Origin: G965250275 sp965250275
GTDB taxonomy: Bacteria > Pseudomonadota > Alphaproteobacteria > Rhodobacterales > Rhodobacteraceae
Length of the DNA: 64,000 nt
Direction of reading: 5' to 3'
NCBI GenBank assembly: GCA_965250275.1
Contig: OZ252297.1
Span: 3,472,001-3,536,000 of the forward strand
Of the stretch, positions 26,578-34,727 are shown piece after piece. The position numbers and the translations under genes are program-made. The notes under the pieces are model-generated. The model was given only the letters and a program-made list of their open reading frames with translations. It did no database searches and was not told the DNA's origin. The first letter of the stretch is position 1. The number at the start of each line of letters is the position of its first letter.

Positions 26578-26653
26578 GTTGTCCCCCGTTTTGGTCACCT
26601 TACAGGGCGCGCTTGCGACGGTGCAACGGGGCTGACGCGGTTGTGCCGCTAGG

Positions 26654-27388
26654 TCAGCCGTAGCGCTCTGCGAAACGCCTCAGGATGCGACGCGGCTCGA
26701 CGACGTCCGCGGCATGACACGCAACGATCAGCGCGTCAGCTTCGTCGGGGTGAAAATACCCGTGGTTGCGATAAATCCGGATGCGTTCCTCAAAGTCATG
26801 CGCCTCGGCCTCGGGGTGAAACTGGGTCGCGTAGACATTCGCACCATAGCGGATCATCTGGATCGGGCAGGTGTCGGACGACAGCAGATGGACACATCCG
26901 TCCGGCAGCACCTGCACCGCTTCCTTATGGCCGACAAAAATCTCAAACCTTTCCGGCAATCCCGACAAGAGCGGATCATCCTGCCCGGCGGCTGTAATTT
27001 GCCCCATGGTGGGGCCGACAGGTTCGCCATACTGGTCTTTGCTGACCTGCCCACCGAGGTGATGCGCGAGCACCCCCAGACCGTAGCAGCAGCCCATATA
27101 CGGGTGATCATGCGCAACGATCTGCGGCATCAGCGACATCACCTGGCCTTCGACACGGGCATCGACCGCGCTCTTGGTGTCCGGAGGGTCGCTGACGCAA
27201 CCCGGGCCGCCACCAACAATCACACCCGCGTAGTCGGTGACGTCAATGCCTTCGGGCAAGGTCTCACAATCCAGTCGAATTCGGTGCGCGCGTTCAGATG
27301 GCAATCCGCATTTGTCGAGTATGGCGACGTATTCTCCATCTGCAGCATCCGTTTCGGGCCGCAACTGAAGGATCAGGAATTTTGACAT
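26654..27388 (-). CDS. Class I glutamine amidotransferase-like protein
   Basis: 244-aa GATase1-fold protein of the stand-alone GMP-synthase-like type. GVIVGGGPGCVSD near residue 56 is the oxyanion region, YMGCCYGLGVLAHHLGG gives the nucleophile elbow (Cys101) and ATQFHPEAEA the catalytic His and Glu. Such proteins release ammonia from glutamine or gamma-glutamyl compounds. It lies inside a same-strand run of transport and redox genes (45 bp after the SLC13 stop), which hints at gamma-glutamyl or glutathione-conjugate processing; that is speculation. Confidence 0.87.
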   Translation of the reverse strand: MSKFLILQLRPETDAADGEYVAILDKCGLPSERAHRIRLDCETLPEGIDVTDYAGVIVGGGPGCVSDPPDTKSAVDARVEGQVMSLMPQIVAHDHPYMGCCYGLGVLAHHLGGQVSKDQYGEPVGPTMGQITAAGQDDPLLSGLPERFEIFVGHKEAVQVLPDGCVHLLSSDTCPIQMIRYGANVYATQFHPEAEAHDFEERIRIYRNHGYFHPDEADALIVACHAADVVEPRRILRRFAERYG

Positions 27389-27433
27389 GGTCTCCTCAGA
27401 CTTTTGCCGGCTGCAATACGCTCGACGCAGATA

Positions 27434-29203
27434 TCACAGCGGCCAGAACACCAGAATGGCTGGGATCGAAACCGCGATGATCAGCACCTCCAACGGCAGA
27501 CCCATACGCCAGTAATCGCCAAAGCGGTAGCCGCCGGGTCCCAGGATCAGCGTGTTGTTCTTGTGACCGATCGGCGTCAGGAAGGCGGACGAAGCCGCTA
27601 CGGCAACAGCCATCAGGAATGGATCAGGCGAGACATTTAACGCATTGGCCATCTGGATCCCCACCGGTGCGGCCACGATGGTGGTCGCGGTGTTGTTCAA
27701 CACATCCGATAGCGTCATCGTCACAACCATCAGCACCGTCAGGATCATCCATGCCGGCATCCCGCCCGTGAGCCCGACCAAAGCGCCAGCTATGAGCTCC
27801 GTGCCGCCGGATGTTTCCAGCGCCGCGCCCAACGGGATCATCGATCCCAACAGCACAACCACCGGCCATTCGATGTGGTTGTAGATTTCCTGCAGCGGCA
27901 AAATCCGGGTCAGCACATAGCCGATCACCACCACGCCCAGCGCGACGGGCAAATAGAGCAGACCGACACTGGCCGCCAGAACCGCGGCGCCAAACAGCCC
28001 GATGGCGAGCCACACCTTGTCATCGGCGGTCACGCTCAGACCGCGTTCGGCCAGCGGAAGGCAGCCCAGCCATTCGGTCACATCTGCAGCGCGCCCCTGC
28101 GGGCACAGCAAAAGAAGAATGTCACCCGGCTGCACCTCTGTTTTCCGCACCTGTTGGGTCACCCGCTTGCCTTGCCGGGACAATCCCATCAGCACCGTGC
28201 TCTGCCGCCAGGCCAACCCCAGCGCCTGCGCGGTCTTGCCTGCGATACGGGCGCTTTCGGGCACTACAACTTCGACGACTTCAAGCCCTTCACCAGCCGC
28301 GGTCAGTTGCTCCTGCCGCCGCGCATCGGAAAAGTCGAGCTTGAGCGCAGAGCGGAACTCATCGAGCGCATCCGGAGTCGCCTCCAGCACGATGGCGTCT
28401 CCCGCCTGCAAAATGCTGTTGGCCGCGCGACCGTATCGCCTTTTGCCATCCCGGATGAGGCCCAGAATGGCGACGTCGGTTTTCTCGGCGGTTGGTTCCA
28501 GTTCGGCCAGGCGTTTGCCGATCTGCTCCGACTCTTCCGGGATGGTGAGCTCCGCAATGTATTGCGCCAGATCCGTGCTGGTGCTGTCCGCCTCGCGGGC
28601 CGGGATCAGCCGCCATCCCACCAGCGCCACAAAGACCAGCCCCGCCAGCGCCGCAACCGCACCGACAGGCGCGAAATCGAACATCTTGAACGGTGCACCG
28701 AGAGCATCCTGCCGAATGGTTGCGATGATGATGTTGGGGGGCGTCCCGATCAGGGTGACCATTCCACCCAGAATGGTGGCGAAGCTCAGCGGCATAAGGC
28801 TCAGCGCCGGGGACCGGCCAGCCTTGCGGGCCGTCTGAATGTCCACGGGCATCAGCAGCGCCAACGCCGCGACGTTGTTCATGAAAGCAGAGAGCACCGC
28901 GCCAATGCCCCCCATCAACGCGATGTGCTGACCGAGGGGTCGCGCTGCATCGACCAATGTCCGGGTGATCAAGAAGACAGCCCCCGAGCGCACCAGCCCT
29001 GCCGAAACGATCAGAACCAGAGCAACCACGATCGTTGCGGGATGACCAAATCCGGCAAAGGCGTCATCAACCGGGACAACTCCCAGCACCACGCCCGCCA
29101 TGAGCGCAGAAAACGCAACGAGGTCATAGCGAAACCGCCCCCATAGCAGCATGCCGAAGACCACTCCGAAGAGCAAAAAGAGAATGATCTGGTCGGTCGT
29201 CAT
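27434..29203 (-). CDS. SLC13/DASS family permease with two TrkA-C domains (second copy)
   Basis: 589-aa membrane transporter with the same layout as the gene at 18502: permease half (FMNNVAALALLMPV, TILGGMVTLIGTPPNIII), two TrkA-C domains in the middle (about 205-375; EESEQIGKRLAELE and ESARIAGKTAQALG) and the second permease half (LSDVLNNTATTIVAAPVGIQMA, FLTPIGHKNNTLILGPGGY). Its ATG overlaps the stop of the upstream hydroquinone reductase gene (ATGA). Substrate unknown; sulfate, citrate or similar anions are typical. Confidence 0.92.
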   Translation of the reverse strand: MTTDQIILFLLFGVVFGMLLWGRFRYDLVAFSALMAGVVLGVVPVDDAFAGFGHPATIVVALVLIVSAGLVRSGAVFLITRTLVDAARPLGQHIALMGGIGAVLSAFMNNVAALALLMPVDIQTARKAGRSPALSLMPLSFATILGGMVTLIGTPPNIIIATIRQDALGAPFKMFDFAPVGAVAALAGLVFVALVGWRLIPAREADSTSTDLAQYIAELTIPEESEQIGKRLAELEPTAEKTDVAILGLIRDGKRRYGRAANSILQAGDAIVLEATPDALDEFRSALKLDFSDARRQEQLTAAGEGLEVVEVVVPESARIAGKTAQALGLAWRQSTVLMGLSRQGKRVTQQVRKTEVQPGDILLLLCPQGRAADVTEWLGCLPLAERGLSVTADDKVWLAIGLFGAAVLAASVGLLYLPVALGVVVIGYVLTRILPLQEIYNHIEWPVVVLLGSMIPLGAALETSGGTELIAGALVGLTGGMPAWMILTVLMVVTMTLSDVLNNTATTIVAAPVGIQMANALNVSPDPFLMAVAVAASSAFLTPIGHKNNTLILGPGGYRFGDYWRMGLPLEVLIIAVSIPAILVFWPL

Positions 29204-30159
29204 GCGCGGGCGTCCACCAGTGTGATCTGACGGTCCGCGGGAACACTCCAGTCGATCACAGGGCCAGCGGGAACGATGCCCAGCGGATTGCGCAATTCAG
29301 ACGCCGAAAAGTAACCTTGTTTGTAGATGTCAAAACGGACTGTTCGGGCAATCTCGGGCACCGCGAACAAGGCACGGGCGTAATCCCACAGGTTGGCGTA
29401 GTCGGTGATCCGCCGGATGTTGCACTTGAACGCGTAGTGGTAGGCCACATCGAACCGCATGAGAGTGGGCACCAGCCGCAAATCTGCCTCCGTAAGCGCA
29501 TCGCCAAGCAGGCAGCGCGTTTGCGTCAGTTGTGCCTCGATCCGGTCCAGCGTTTCAAAGACCTCTTTGACGGCTTCGTCATACGCCATCTGGGTGCGCG
29601 CAAACCCCGCACGGTAAACCCCGTTGTTCAGTCCGCTATGAATATCTGCGTTCCATGCGTCGATCTCCGGGCGCAATGCTTCGGGGCACAGCCAGGTGGA
29701 CGGATCGAAAACCGTGGTCAGCATCCGCAAAATGTCGGCGCTTTCGTTCGACACGATCTGTTTGGTGGATTTGTCCCAAAGAACCGGAACCGTGATCCGC
29801 CCAGTATAGGCCGGTGACTGGCGGGCGTAGACCTCGTGCAGCGCCTGCACCTGCAAAAGCGGGTCCCGGTAGGGGCCGTCTGGCTCAAACACCCATCCCT
29901 CTTCGGTACGGCGCGGGGCGGCAAAGGAGACACTGATCGTGTCCTCCAGTCCGAGTACAGCGCGGCCCAATAGTGCGCGATGCGCCCACGGACAGTTCCA
30001 AGCGGCGTAAAGGTGATAGCGGCCGGTCTCAGGTTTAAAAGGCCCCTCGGTCGTCACCCAATTGCGCAAAGCGCTCTCGGCCCGGCGAAAACGGCCATCG
30101 TCACGACTGTCAGGGGCCGGGTCTTCGGCCCTGTAGACACCGTCCAACATCAGCCCCAT
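29200..30159 (-). CDS. Glutathionyl-hydroquinone reductase (GST Xi class)
   Basis: 319-aa glutathione-dependent reductase of the YqjG/PcpF type, which removes glutathione from glutathionyl-hydroquinones. The catalytic motif NCPWAHR (Cys56) is followed by the thioredoxin fold and a C-terminal helical GST domain ending in the family-typical ITDYANLWDYARALF. ATG 30159 or 30150. It is first in a same-strand run with SLC13, GATase, BASS and FAD dehydrogenase genes, which suggests a role in handling quinone-like or aromatic compounds. Confidence 0.93.
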   Translation of the reverse strand: MGLMLDGVYRAEDPAPDSRDDGRFRRAESALRNWVTTEGPFKPETGRYHLYAAWNCPWAHRALLGRAVLGLEDTISVSFAAPRRTEEGWVFEPDGPYRDPLLQVQALHEVYARQSPAYTGRITVPVLWDKSTKQIVSNESADILRMLTTVFDPSTWLCPEALRPEIDAWNADIHSGLNNGVYRAGFARTQMAYDEAVKEVFETLDRIEAQLTQTRCLLGDALTEADLRLVPTLMRFDVAYHYAFKCNIRRITDYANLWDYARALFAVPEIARTVRFDIYKQGYFSASELRNPLGIVPAGPVIDWSVPADRQITLVDARA

Positions 30160-30542
30160 GTGACATGATCCGGTTCAAGAATTCCGATTTGACCTGCGTG
30201 CAACTGGCCAGTGCCTCCGGTTCGATGCGCACAGGCTGACCCGTGATCGGACGAAACGCAAGTCCGTCCGAAACGCTGTTTCGGCCATAAAAATAGGCGC
30301 ACAACCTACAATTGCCCTGTGAATGATTCGCAGTTGACCTAACGTAAGCTTCGGCAAAAAGGCGGGAATTCCACCATCTCAACTCGCCTCAAAACTGTGT
30401 TATCTTGGAACTGCGCCAATTTCGCCCTGCGAGGTGGCGCCACGACCCAACGCAGTTCCAAAGCAGAGCCGTTTGCGGTTCCCACTCTCCGTGTGCCATG
30501 CGGCGGGGCTGTGAAATTTTAACAAGTAATAGGAGAAAGACG
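30160..30542. other. 383-bp divergent intergenic region
   Basis: Separates the hydroquinone reductase (minus) from the C1 protease (plus). It holds a perfect 7-bp hairpin (CCGAAAC/GTTTCGG at 30268-30284) without a T-tract and the 11-bp inverted repeat described separately. Composition is AT-richer than the flanks, as expected for promoters of both genes. I see no gene in it. Confidence 0.6.
30405..30461 (+). promoter_or_regulatory. Long inverted repeat upstream of the protease gene
   Basis: TTGGAACTGCG (30405-30415) and its exact complement (30451-30461) are separated by 35 bases, which contain a second complementary pair GCGCCA/TGGCGC (30413-30418, 30435-30440). In RNA this could fold as alternative stems in the 5' leader, about 80 bases before the start codon; in DNA it could be an operator. 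Function unknown. Confidence 0.5.
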
Positions 30543-31658
30543 ATGACTGACGCCCTTGATCTCAGACAGCTGGCGACTGAATTAGAAGCCGCCGGCGCGC
30601 CATGGGAGATGGACCCGTCCACCTCGATGGCGCAGATGACCGAAGACGAGCGCCGCGCCATGCTGGGGTTCACACCCCCGCCCGGTGCCATGACGCTGGA
30701 AGATGCGGTCACCCAAGACCGTGCGGCTCCAGAGGTCACACGCGCGATGATCGCAGCCGAGAGCGGGCTGACCGCGCCTTCGAAGTTTGATCACCGCAAT
30801 GTCAACGGCAAGAACTTCACCACGCCGCCCAAAAATCAGGGGGGATGTGGGTCTTGCGTTGCGCATGGTGTCGCCGCAGTCATGGAGACCACGTATCAGC
30901 GGGCAACAAATCAGGCGAACCTGAACCTCGATCTGTCCGAGGCGCATCTGTTCTACTGCCATGGCGGTGAAGAAGGACGCACGTGCGCCAACGGCTGGTT
31001 CCCGGATCAGGCGCTGGACAAGGCCAAGGACAAGGGCGTGACACTCGAGTCCGTCTATCCTTACACCGGCACCCAGCAGGCTTGCGCCGTGCCCGGCGGC
31101 TGGCAGAACAACATTGCCAAAGTGTCCGGACGGACCAAACTGACCGGGCGTGCCGCGATCAAGGACTGGATTGCCACACGCGGGTCAGTCACTGGCTGTT
31201 TCATCGTCTATCAGGATTTCTTCTCCTATCGTGGCGGTGTTTACCGGCACGTGACGGGGGGCCAAGCCGGCGGGCATTGCGTCGAAATCATCGGATATGA
31301 TGACTCGCAGGGCTGTTGGATCTGTAAGAACTCCTGGGGCACCAATTGGGGCGAAGGCGGATTCTTCCGCATCGCTTACGGTCAGTGTCAGATTGAAACA
31401 TGGTACGGACCTTATGGCGCCAACTCGGTCAGCCTGCGGGCCTGGGCAAACAACCTGAAAGTCACGGGCCTGTGGTCCAATGACAGCGCCCGCAATGCCT
31501 ATGTTTACTTCCAGAACACAGGCTGGCGGCGCGTCTCGACGGCAGATGACGTGGTGCATCATTCGATGCTGGCAGAGCTTGTTGGCGCCAAGGCCGGGAA
31601 CCGCATCGTGCGCGCCCTGATCGACGGCAATGAGATCAAAGAGATCTACGTCACCTGA
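30543..31658 (+). CDS. Papain-family (C1) cysteine protease with C-terminal accessory module
   Basis: 371-aa protease. The N-terminal 80 residues resemble a short propeptide (MTEDERRAMLGFTPPPGAM). The catalytic domain is about 81-292: oxyanion Gln99 and nucleophile Cys105 in NQGGCGSC, His245 in GGHCVEIIGYDD and Asn263 in CKNSWGTNWGEGGF. The active-site follow-on is VAHG rather than the usual WAFS. Residues 299-371 form an extra module (VTGLWSNDSARNAY...GWRRVS...IYV) repeated in the next gene. There is no signal peptide or membrane segment, so it is cytoplasmic or exported by a non-Sec route. Start 30543 has AGGAG upstream. A companion and a chagasin-like inhibitor follow, a self-contained protease-inhibitor cassette. 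Confidence 0.92.
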   Translation: MTDALDLRQLATELEAAGAPWEMDPSTSMAQMTEDERRAMLGFTPPPGAMTLEDAVTQDRAAPEVTRAMIAAESGLTAPSKFDHRNVNGKNFTTPPKNQGGCGSCVAHGVAAVMETTYQRATNQANLNLDLSEAHLFYCHGGEEGRTCANGWFPDQALDKAKDKGVTLESVYPYTGTQQACAVPGGWQNNIAKVSGRTKLTGRAAIKDWIATRGSVTGCFIVYQDFFSYRGGVYRHVTGGQAGGHCVEIIGYDDSQGCWICKNSWGTNWGEGGFFRIAYGQCQIETWYGPYGANSVSLRAWANNLKVTGLWSNDSARNAYVYFQNTGWRRVSTADDVVHHSMLAELVGAKAGNRIVRALIDGNEIKEIYVT

Positions 31659-31708
31659 CCGGATTTGCAGTCCAGATTTCTAACCATTTTTTTGAAAGGA
31701 ATGCTCCG

Positions 31709-32113
31709 ATGAGCGCGAAGACAAAAGCCAAACCCGAAGCCGAAGTACTGGCGCCCGCCGCCGATGCGGCATCCGATGCCCCCTCCATGGATGTGGAATC
31801 CCTGCTGGGCAAAACGCTGAGCGAGCGGATGAACCGACCGGCCATGACGCCACCGAACGAGGCGGCGATTGAGGCCGAGGAAGGCATCACCGCGTGGCAC
31901 AATGGCAAAAAGATCACCGGCATGTGGACGAACAGTTCAACCCGGAACGCCTATGCCGCCGTCGCCGGACTGGGATGGAAGCGGATCAGCAACGCCAATG
32001 ACAGCTCTCATCTGTCCATGGTTATGCTCGCCGCGCATGCCGAACAGACAGGGGCCACGGTCAACCTGGAAATCGGCTCCGATCAGGAGATACACCAGAT
32101 TTATGTCTGGTAA
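31709..32113 (+). CDS. Companion protein sharing the protease C-terminal module
   Basis: 134-aa protein. Residues 1-60 are low-complexity, alanine/proline-rich and probably disordered (KTKAKPEAEVLAPAADAA). Residues 61-134 align with protease residues 299-371: K-ITG-W-N-S-RNAY, GW-R-S-A-D, H-SM and EI--IYV are shared, more than a third of positions by eye. I do not recognise the module. Sharing it with the protease suggests a common binding partner, co-assembly, or that this protein is carrier, adaptor or substrate. It lies 50 bp after the protease and overlaps the inhibitor gene by 11 bp. Confidence 0.75.
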   Translation: MSAKTKAKPEAEVLAPAADAASDAPSMDVESLLGKTLSERMNRPAMTPPNEAAIEAEEGITAWHNGKKITGMWTNSSTRNAYAAVAGLGWKRISNANDSSHLSMVMLAAHAEQTGATVNLEIGSDQEIHQIYVW

Positions 32114-32432
32114 GATTCTGAGACTAACCGAAGTGGACAGGGGCCGTCAGGTCCCTGTTCCCGCAGGTGCAGTGGTCGAATTGGCTCTGCCTGAAAACCC
32201 CACAACCGGCATGCGCTGGACCCTCCCTGACGGCGCAGTCGCCGAAGTGCTGGAAGACACCTATGCGCCTGCGGGACACGCGGCCCCGGGTGCCGCAAGC
32301 CTGCGGGTGCTGCGGTTGCATCTGACGGGGGGCCGCGCCGACATTCATCTGGAGCGGCGACAGGCCTGGGAACCGGATGCGCCTCCTGACGCGATCTTTG
32401 ACGTGCAACTGGTCCCGGCAGACACCCCATAG
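32103..32432 (+). CDS. Chagasin-type (I42) cysteine-protease inhibitor
   Basis: 109-aa immunoglobulin-like inhibitor of papain-family proteases. All three inhibitory loops can be seen: NPTTG at 32-36 (ENPTTGMRW, the loop that enters the active site), the glycine/proline loop APGAAS at 61-66 and RRQAWE at 85-90. There is no signal peptide, unlike many bacterial chagasins, which matches the lack of one on the protease. The start lies inside the companion gene (11-bp overlap, shifted frame), giving coupled translation. Most likely it blocks the cognate protease inside the cell. Ends 13 bp before the convergent arsJ. Confidence 0.88.
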   Translation: MSGKILRLTEVDRGRQVPVPAGAVVELALPENPTTGMRWTLPDGAVAEVLEDTYAPAGHAAPGAASLRVLRLHLTGGRADIHLERRQAWEPDAPPDAIFDVQLVPADTP

Positions 32433-32445
32433 CCTGCCTCACGAG

Positions 32446-33732
32446 TCAGGCCTTGGGCTTGACCGGGTCCTGACGCGCGTCGGACTTGGCCGGTGGCACC
32501 AGATTTCCGATGCTCAGCCAGCTCAGACCAATCATGCCAGCGGCCACACCCAGACAGAGCGGCAACCCGCCAATCTGATAGGTCACCCCTGAAAGCACAG
32601 TGCCGAGCAGACGACCAGCGGCGTTGGCCATGTAGTAGAACCCAACGTCCATCGTCACCCGATCGGTGCTGGTGAATGCCAAAATCAGGTAGGAATGCAG
32701 CGACGAGTTGAGCGCAAAGAGGGCGCCGAAGGCGAGCAATCCGATCACCAAACATATCGTCAGCCAAAGGGCTGGTGCGCCAGCAAGCCACGCGGCCGCG
32801 GCCAGTACCAGCGGAACAAAGAACAGGGCCCCGACCCAAAAGAGCGCACTGTGAACGATATCAGCTTCAGACCGATCGCGGGCCCGCAGCAGCTTTGGTG
32901 CCGAGGCCTGCACGGCCCCGTAGAGGATCACCCATACGGCCATGAAAGTGCCGACAAGGAAGAAGGCTGCGCGATTGCCATCTGGTGTGCCGTCAGACAG
33001 CACCGCGTAGAAATAGATCGGAATGCCAACCACGAACCACACATCACGCGCGCCAAACAGGAAGACCCGCGCGAGGCTGAGCCAGTTGATGTTGCGGTCC
33101 TTTGAGAAGACGTCCTTGAACTTCGCGCCTTTCTTTCCGGTCGGCAATCCGCCCGGCATCCGGAACACCAAGACAACCAGTATGGTCGCAAGGACCGCGG
33201 CCATCCCGAGAACCGATGGCACAAACCCGATCACACCCAGTGCCGCCGCACCCAGAAGAAAGCCCAGCCCCTTGATGGCGTTTTTGGAACCCGTCAGGAA
33301 CGCCACCCATCGAAACAGACCTGCGCCTTCGGAGGGCGCAAGGAGTTTGACGGCGCTCTTGGAGCTCATTTTGGCAAGGTCTTTGGCCACACCTGACAAC
33401 CCTTGCACCAGCATGACGAAGACCACCGACGCCGCCACGGTCCACGCGGGATCCAGCGCCGACAGAGCCAGCAGGGCAACAATCTGCAAGGCCAGACCGG
33501 CGTAAAGGGTCGAGGTCAAACCGAACCGGGCGGCGATCCAGCCTGCCGAGAGGTTGGTGACCACCCCGGCGACCTCGTAGAGCACGAAGAGATAGGCCAA
33601 CTGGATGGGCGAGAACCCCAGCGTGTTGAAATGCAACAGCACCAGCATGCGCAGCGCGCCGTCGGTGAGCATGAATGCCCAATAAGCCGATGTCACCGCC
33701 ACGTAGGCGGCAAGGCCCTCCGGTTTGCTCAC
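32446..33732 (-). CDS. arsJ: Organoarsenical efflux MFS transporter ArsJ
   Basis: 428-aa major facilitator protein. ArsJ exports 1-arseno-3-phosphoglycerate, made by the partner GAPDH from arsenate, which then breaks down outside. Features are TSAYWAFMLTDGALRMLVLLHF at the N-terminus (ArsJ-typical), SGVAKDLAKMSSKSAVK and about twelve hydrophobic segments. The start is GTG 33732, overlapping the GAPDH stop (GTGA); longer frames upstream are not supported. Last gene of the arsenic operon. Confidence 0.93.
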   Translation of the reverse strand: MSKPEGLAAYVAVTSAYWAFMLTDGALRMLVLLHFNTLGFSPIQLAYLFVLYEVAGVVTNLSAGWIAARFGLTSTLYAGLALQIVALLALSALDPAWTVAASVVFVMLVQGLSGVAKDLAKMSSKSAVKLLAPSEGAGLFRWVAFLTGSKNAIKGLGFLLGAAALGVIGFVPSVLGMAAVLATILVVLVFRMPGGLPTGKKGAKFKDVFSKDRNINWLSLARVFLFGARDVWFVVGIPIYFYAVLSDGTPDGNRAAFFLVGTFMAVWVILYGAVQASAPKLLRARDRSEADIVHSALFWVGALFFVPLVLAAAAWLAGAPALWLTICLVIGLLAFGALFALNSSLHSYLILAFTSTDRVTMDVGFYYMANAAGRLLGTVLSGVTYQIGGLPLCLGVAAGMIGLSWLSIGNLVPPAKSDARQDPVKPKA

Positions 33733-34727
33733 AGGCTGGCGCCCACCATCTGCGCAACGTCGACCAGCCGGTGCGCATAGCCCCATTCGTTGTCATACCA
33801 TGCGAAGACTTTCACGTGCGTTCCATTCACCACCATGGTCGAGGGCGCGTCCACAATCGATGACCGCTCGTCATTGGTGTAGTCGGCCGAGACGAGCGGG
33901 CGCTCTTCGTAGCCCAGAATGCCATTGAGCGACCCTTCGGCCGCCGCCTTGAAGAGGGCATTCACCTCATCGACCGTCGTGGCGCGCTCGACTTCAAAAA
34001 CGCAATCGGTCAGCGATGCGTTCAGCAACGGCACCCGTACGGCATGGCCGTTCAGCTTTCCGGTCAGTTCCGGGTAGATCAGGGTGATCGCCGTCGCAGA
34101 ACCCGTCGTGGTCGGGATGAGCGAGTTCAGGGCAGAGCGCGCACGACGCAGGTCTTTGGCAGGACGGTCCACAATCGTCTGGGTGTTGGTGACGTCATGA
34201 ATGGTTGTCATCGACCCGTGTCGAATGCCCAGCCCCTCGTGCAGAACCTTCACCACAGGGGCAAGGCAATTGGTGGTACAGCTTGCGGCGGTCACGATCT
34301 GGTGGAGGGCCGGATCGTAGATGCCTTCGTTGACACCATAGACAATATTGGCCGCCTCCGGTTCCTTGACCGGGGCGGAGACCACCACCTTTTTCACACC
34401 AGCTTCGAAGTACCCAGCCAACTTTTCCGAGGTTTTGAATGCACCTGTGCATTCGATCAACACGTCCACACCATCAAGCGGAAGCTCCTCAAGCTTGCGC
34501 GTGCCAAAGACCGGGATCCTGGTTCCGTCAATGGTGATGTCTGTGTCGGTAGACGAAAATGTGGCTGGCCAGCGCCCGTGCACGGTGTCGAACTCCAGAA
34601 GATGCGCATGCATGTGCGGATCGCCAACCGCATCGTTCACAAAGGCAATATCGGCCCCGCGTTCCAATAGAGGCCGGATGATCAGTTTGCCGATCCGGCC
34701 AAGCCCATTCACTGCGTAGGTTGTCAT
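33729..34727 (-). CDS. ArsJ-associated glyceraldehyde-3-phosphate dehydrogenase
   Basis: 332-aa GAPDH. It has the NAD-binding start VNGLGRIGKLIIRPLL, catalytic Cys150 in AASCTTNCLAP and the substrate region SGR-like PTTTGSATAITLIYPEL. In ars operons this enzyme uses arsenate in place of phosphate to make 1-arseno-3-phosphoglycerate for ArsJ. Its ATG overlaps the stop of the arsR-arsC fusion, and its stop overlaps the arsJ start, which is strong evidence for the arsenic role rather than glycolysis. Confidence 0.94.
   Translation of the reverse strand: MTTYAVNGLGRIGKLIIRPLLERGADIAFVNDAVGDPHMHAHLLEFDTVHGRWPATFSSTDTDITIDGTRIPVFGTRKLEELPLDGVDVLIECTGAFKTSEKLAGYFEAGVKKVVVSAPVKEPEAANIVYGVNEGIYDPALHQIVTAASCTTNCLAPVVKVLHEGLGIRHGSMTTIHDVTNTQTIVDRPAKDLRRARSALNSLIPTTTGSATAITLIYPELTGKLNGHAVRVPLLNASLTDCVFEVERATTVDEVNALFKAAAEGSLNGILGYEERPLVSADYTNDERSSIVDAPSTMVVNGTHVKVFAWYDNEWGYAHRLVDVAQMVGASL

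Noticed and set aside
30268..30284. Perfect CCGAAAC/GTTTCGG hairpin as a terminator
   Set aside because: No T-tract on either strand, and no gene ends nearby.
33044..33796. Long minus-strand frame of 250 codons with a non-ATG-like composition
   Set aside because: It overlaps arsJ and the GAPDH end in another frame; arsJ has a full family match and coupled start.
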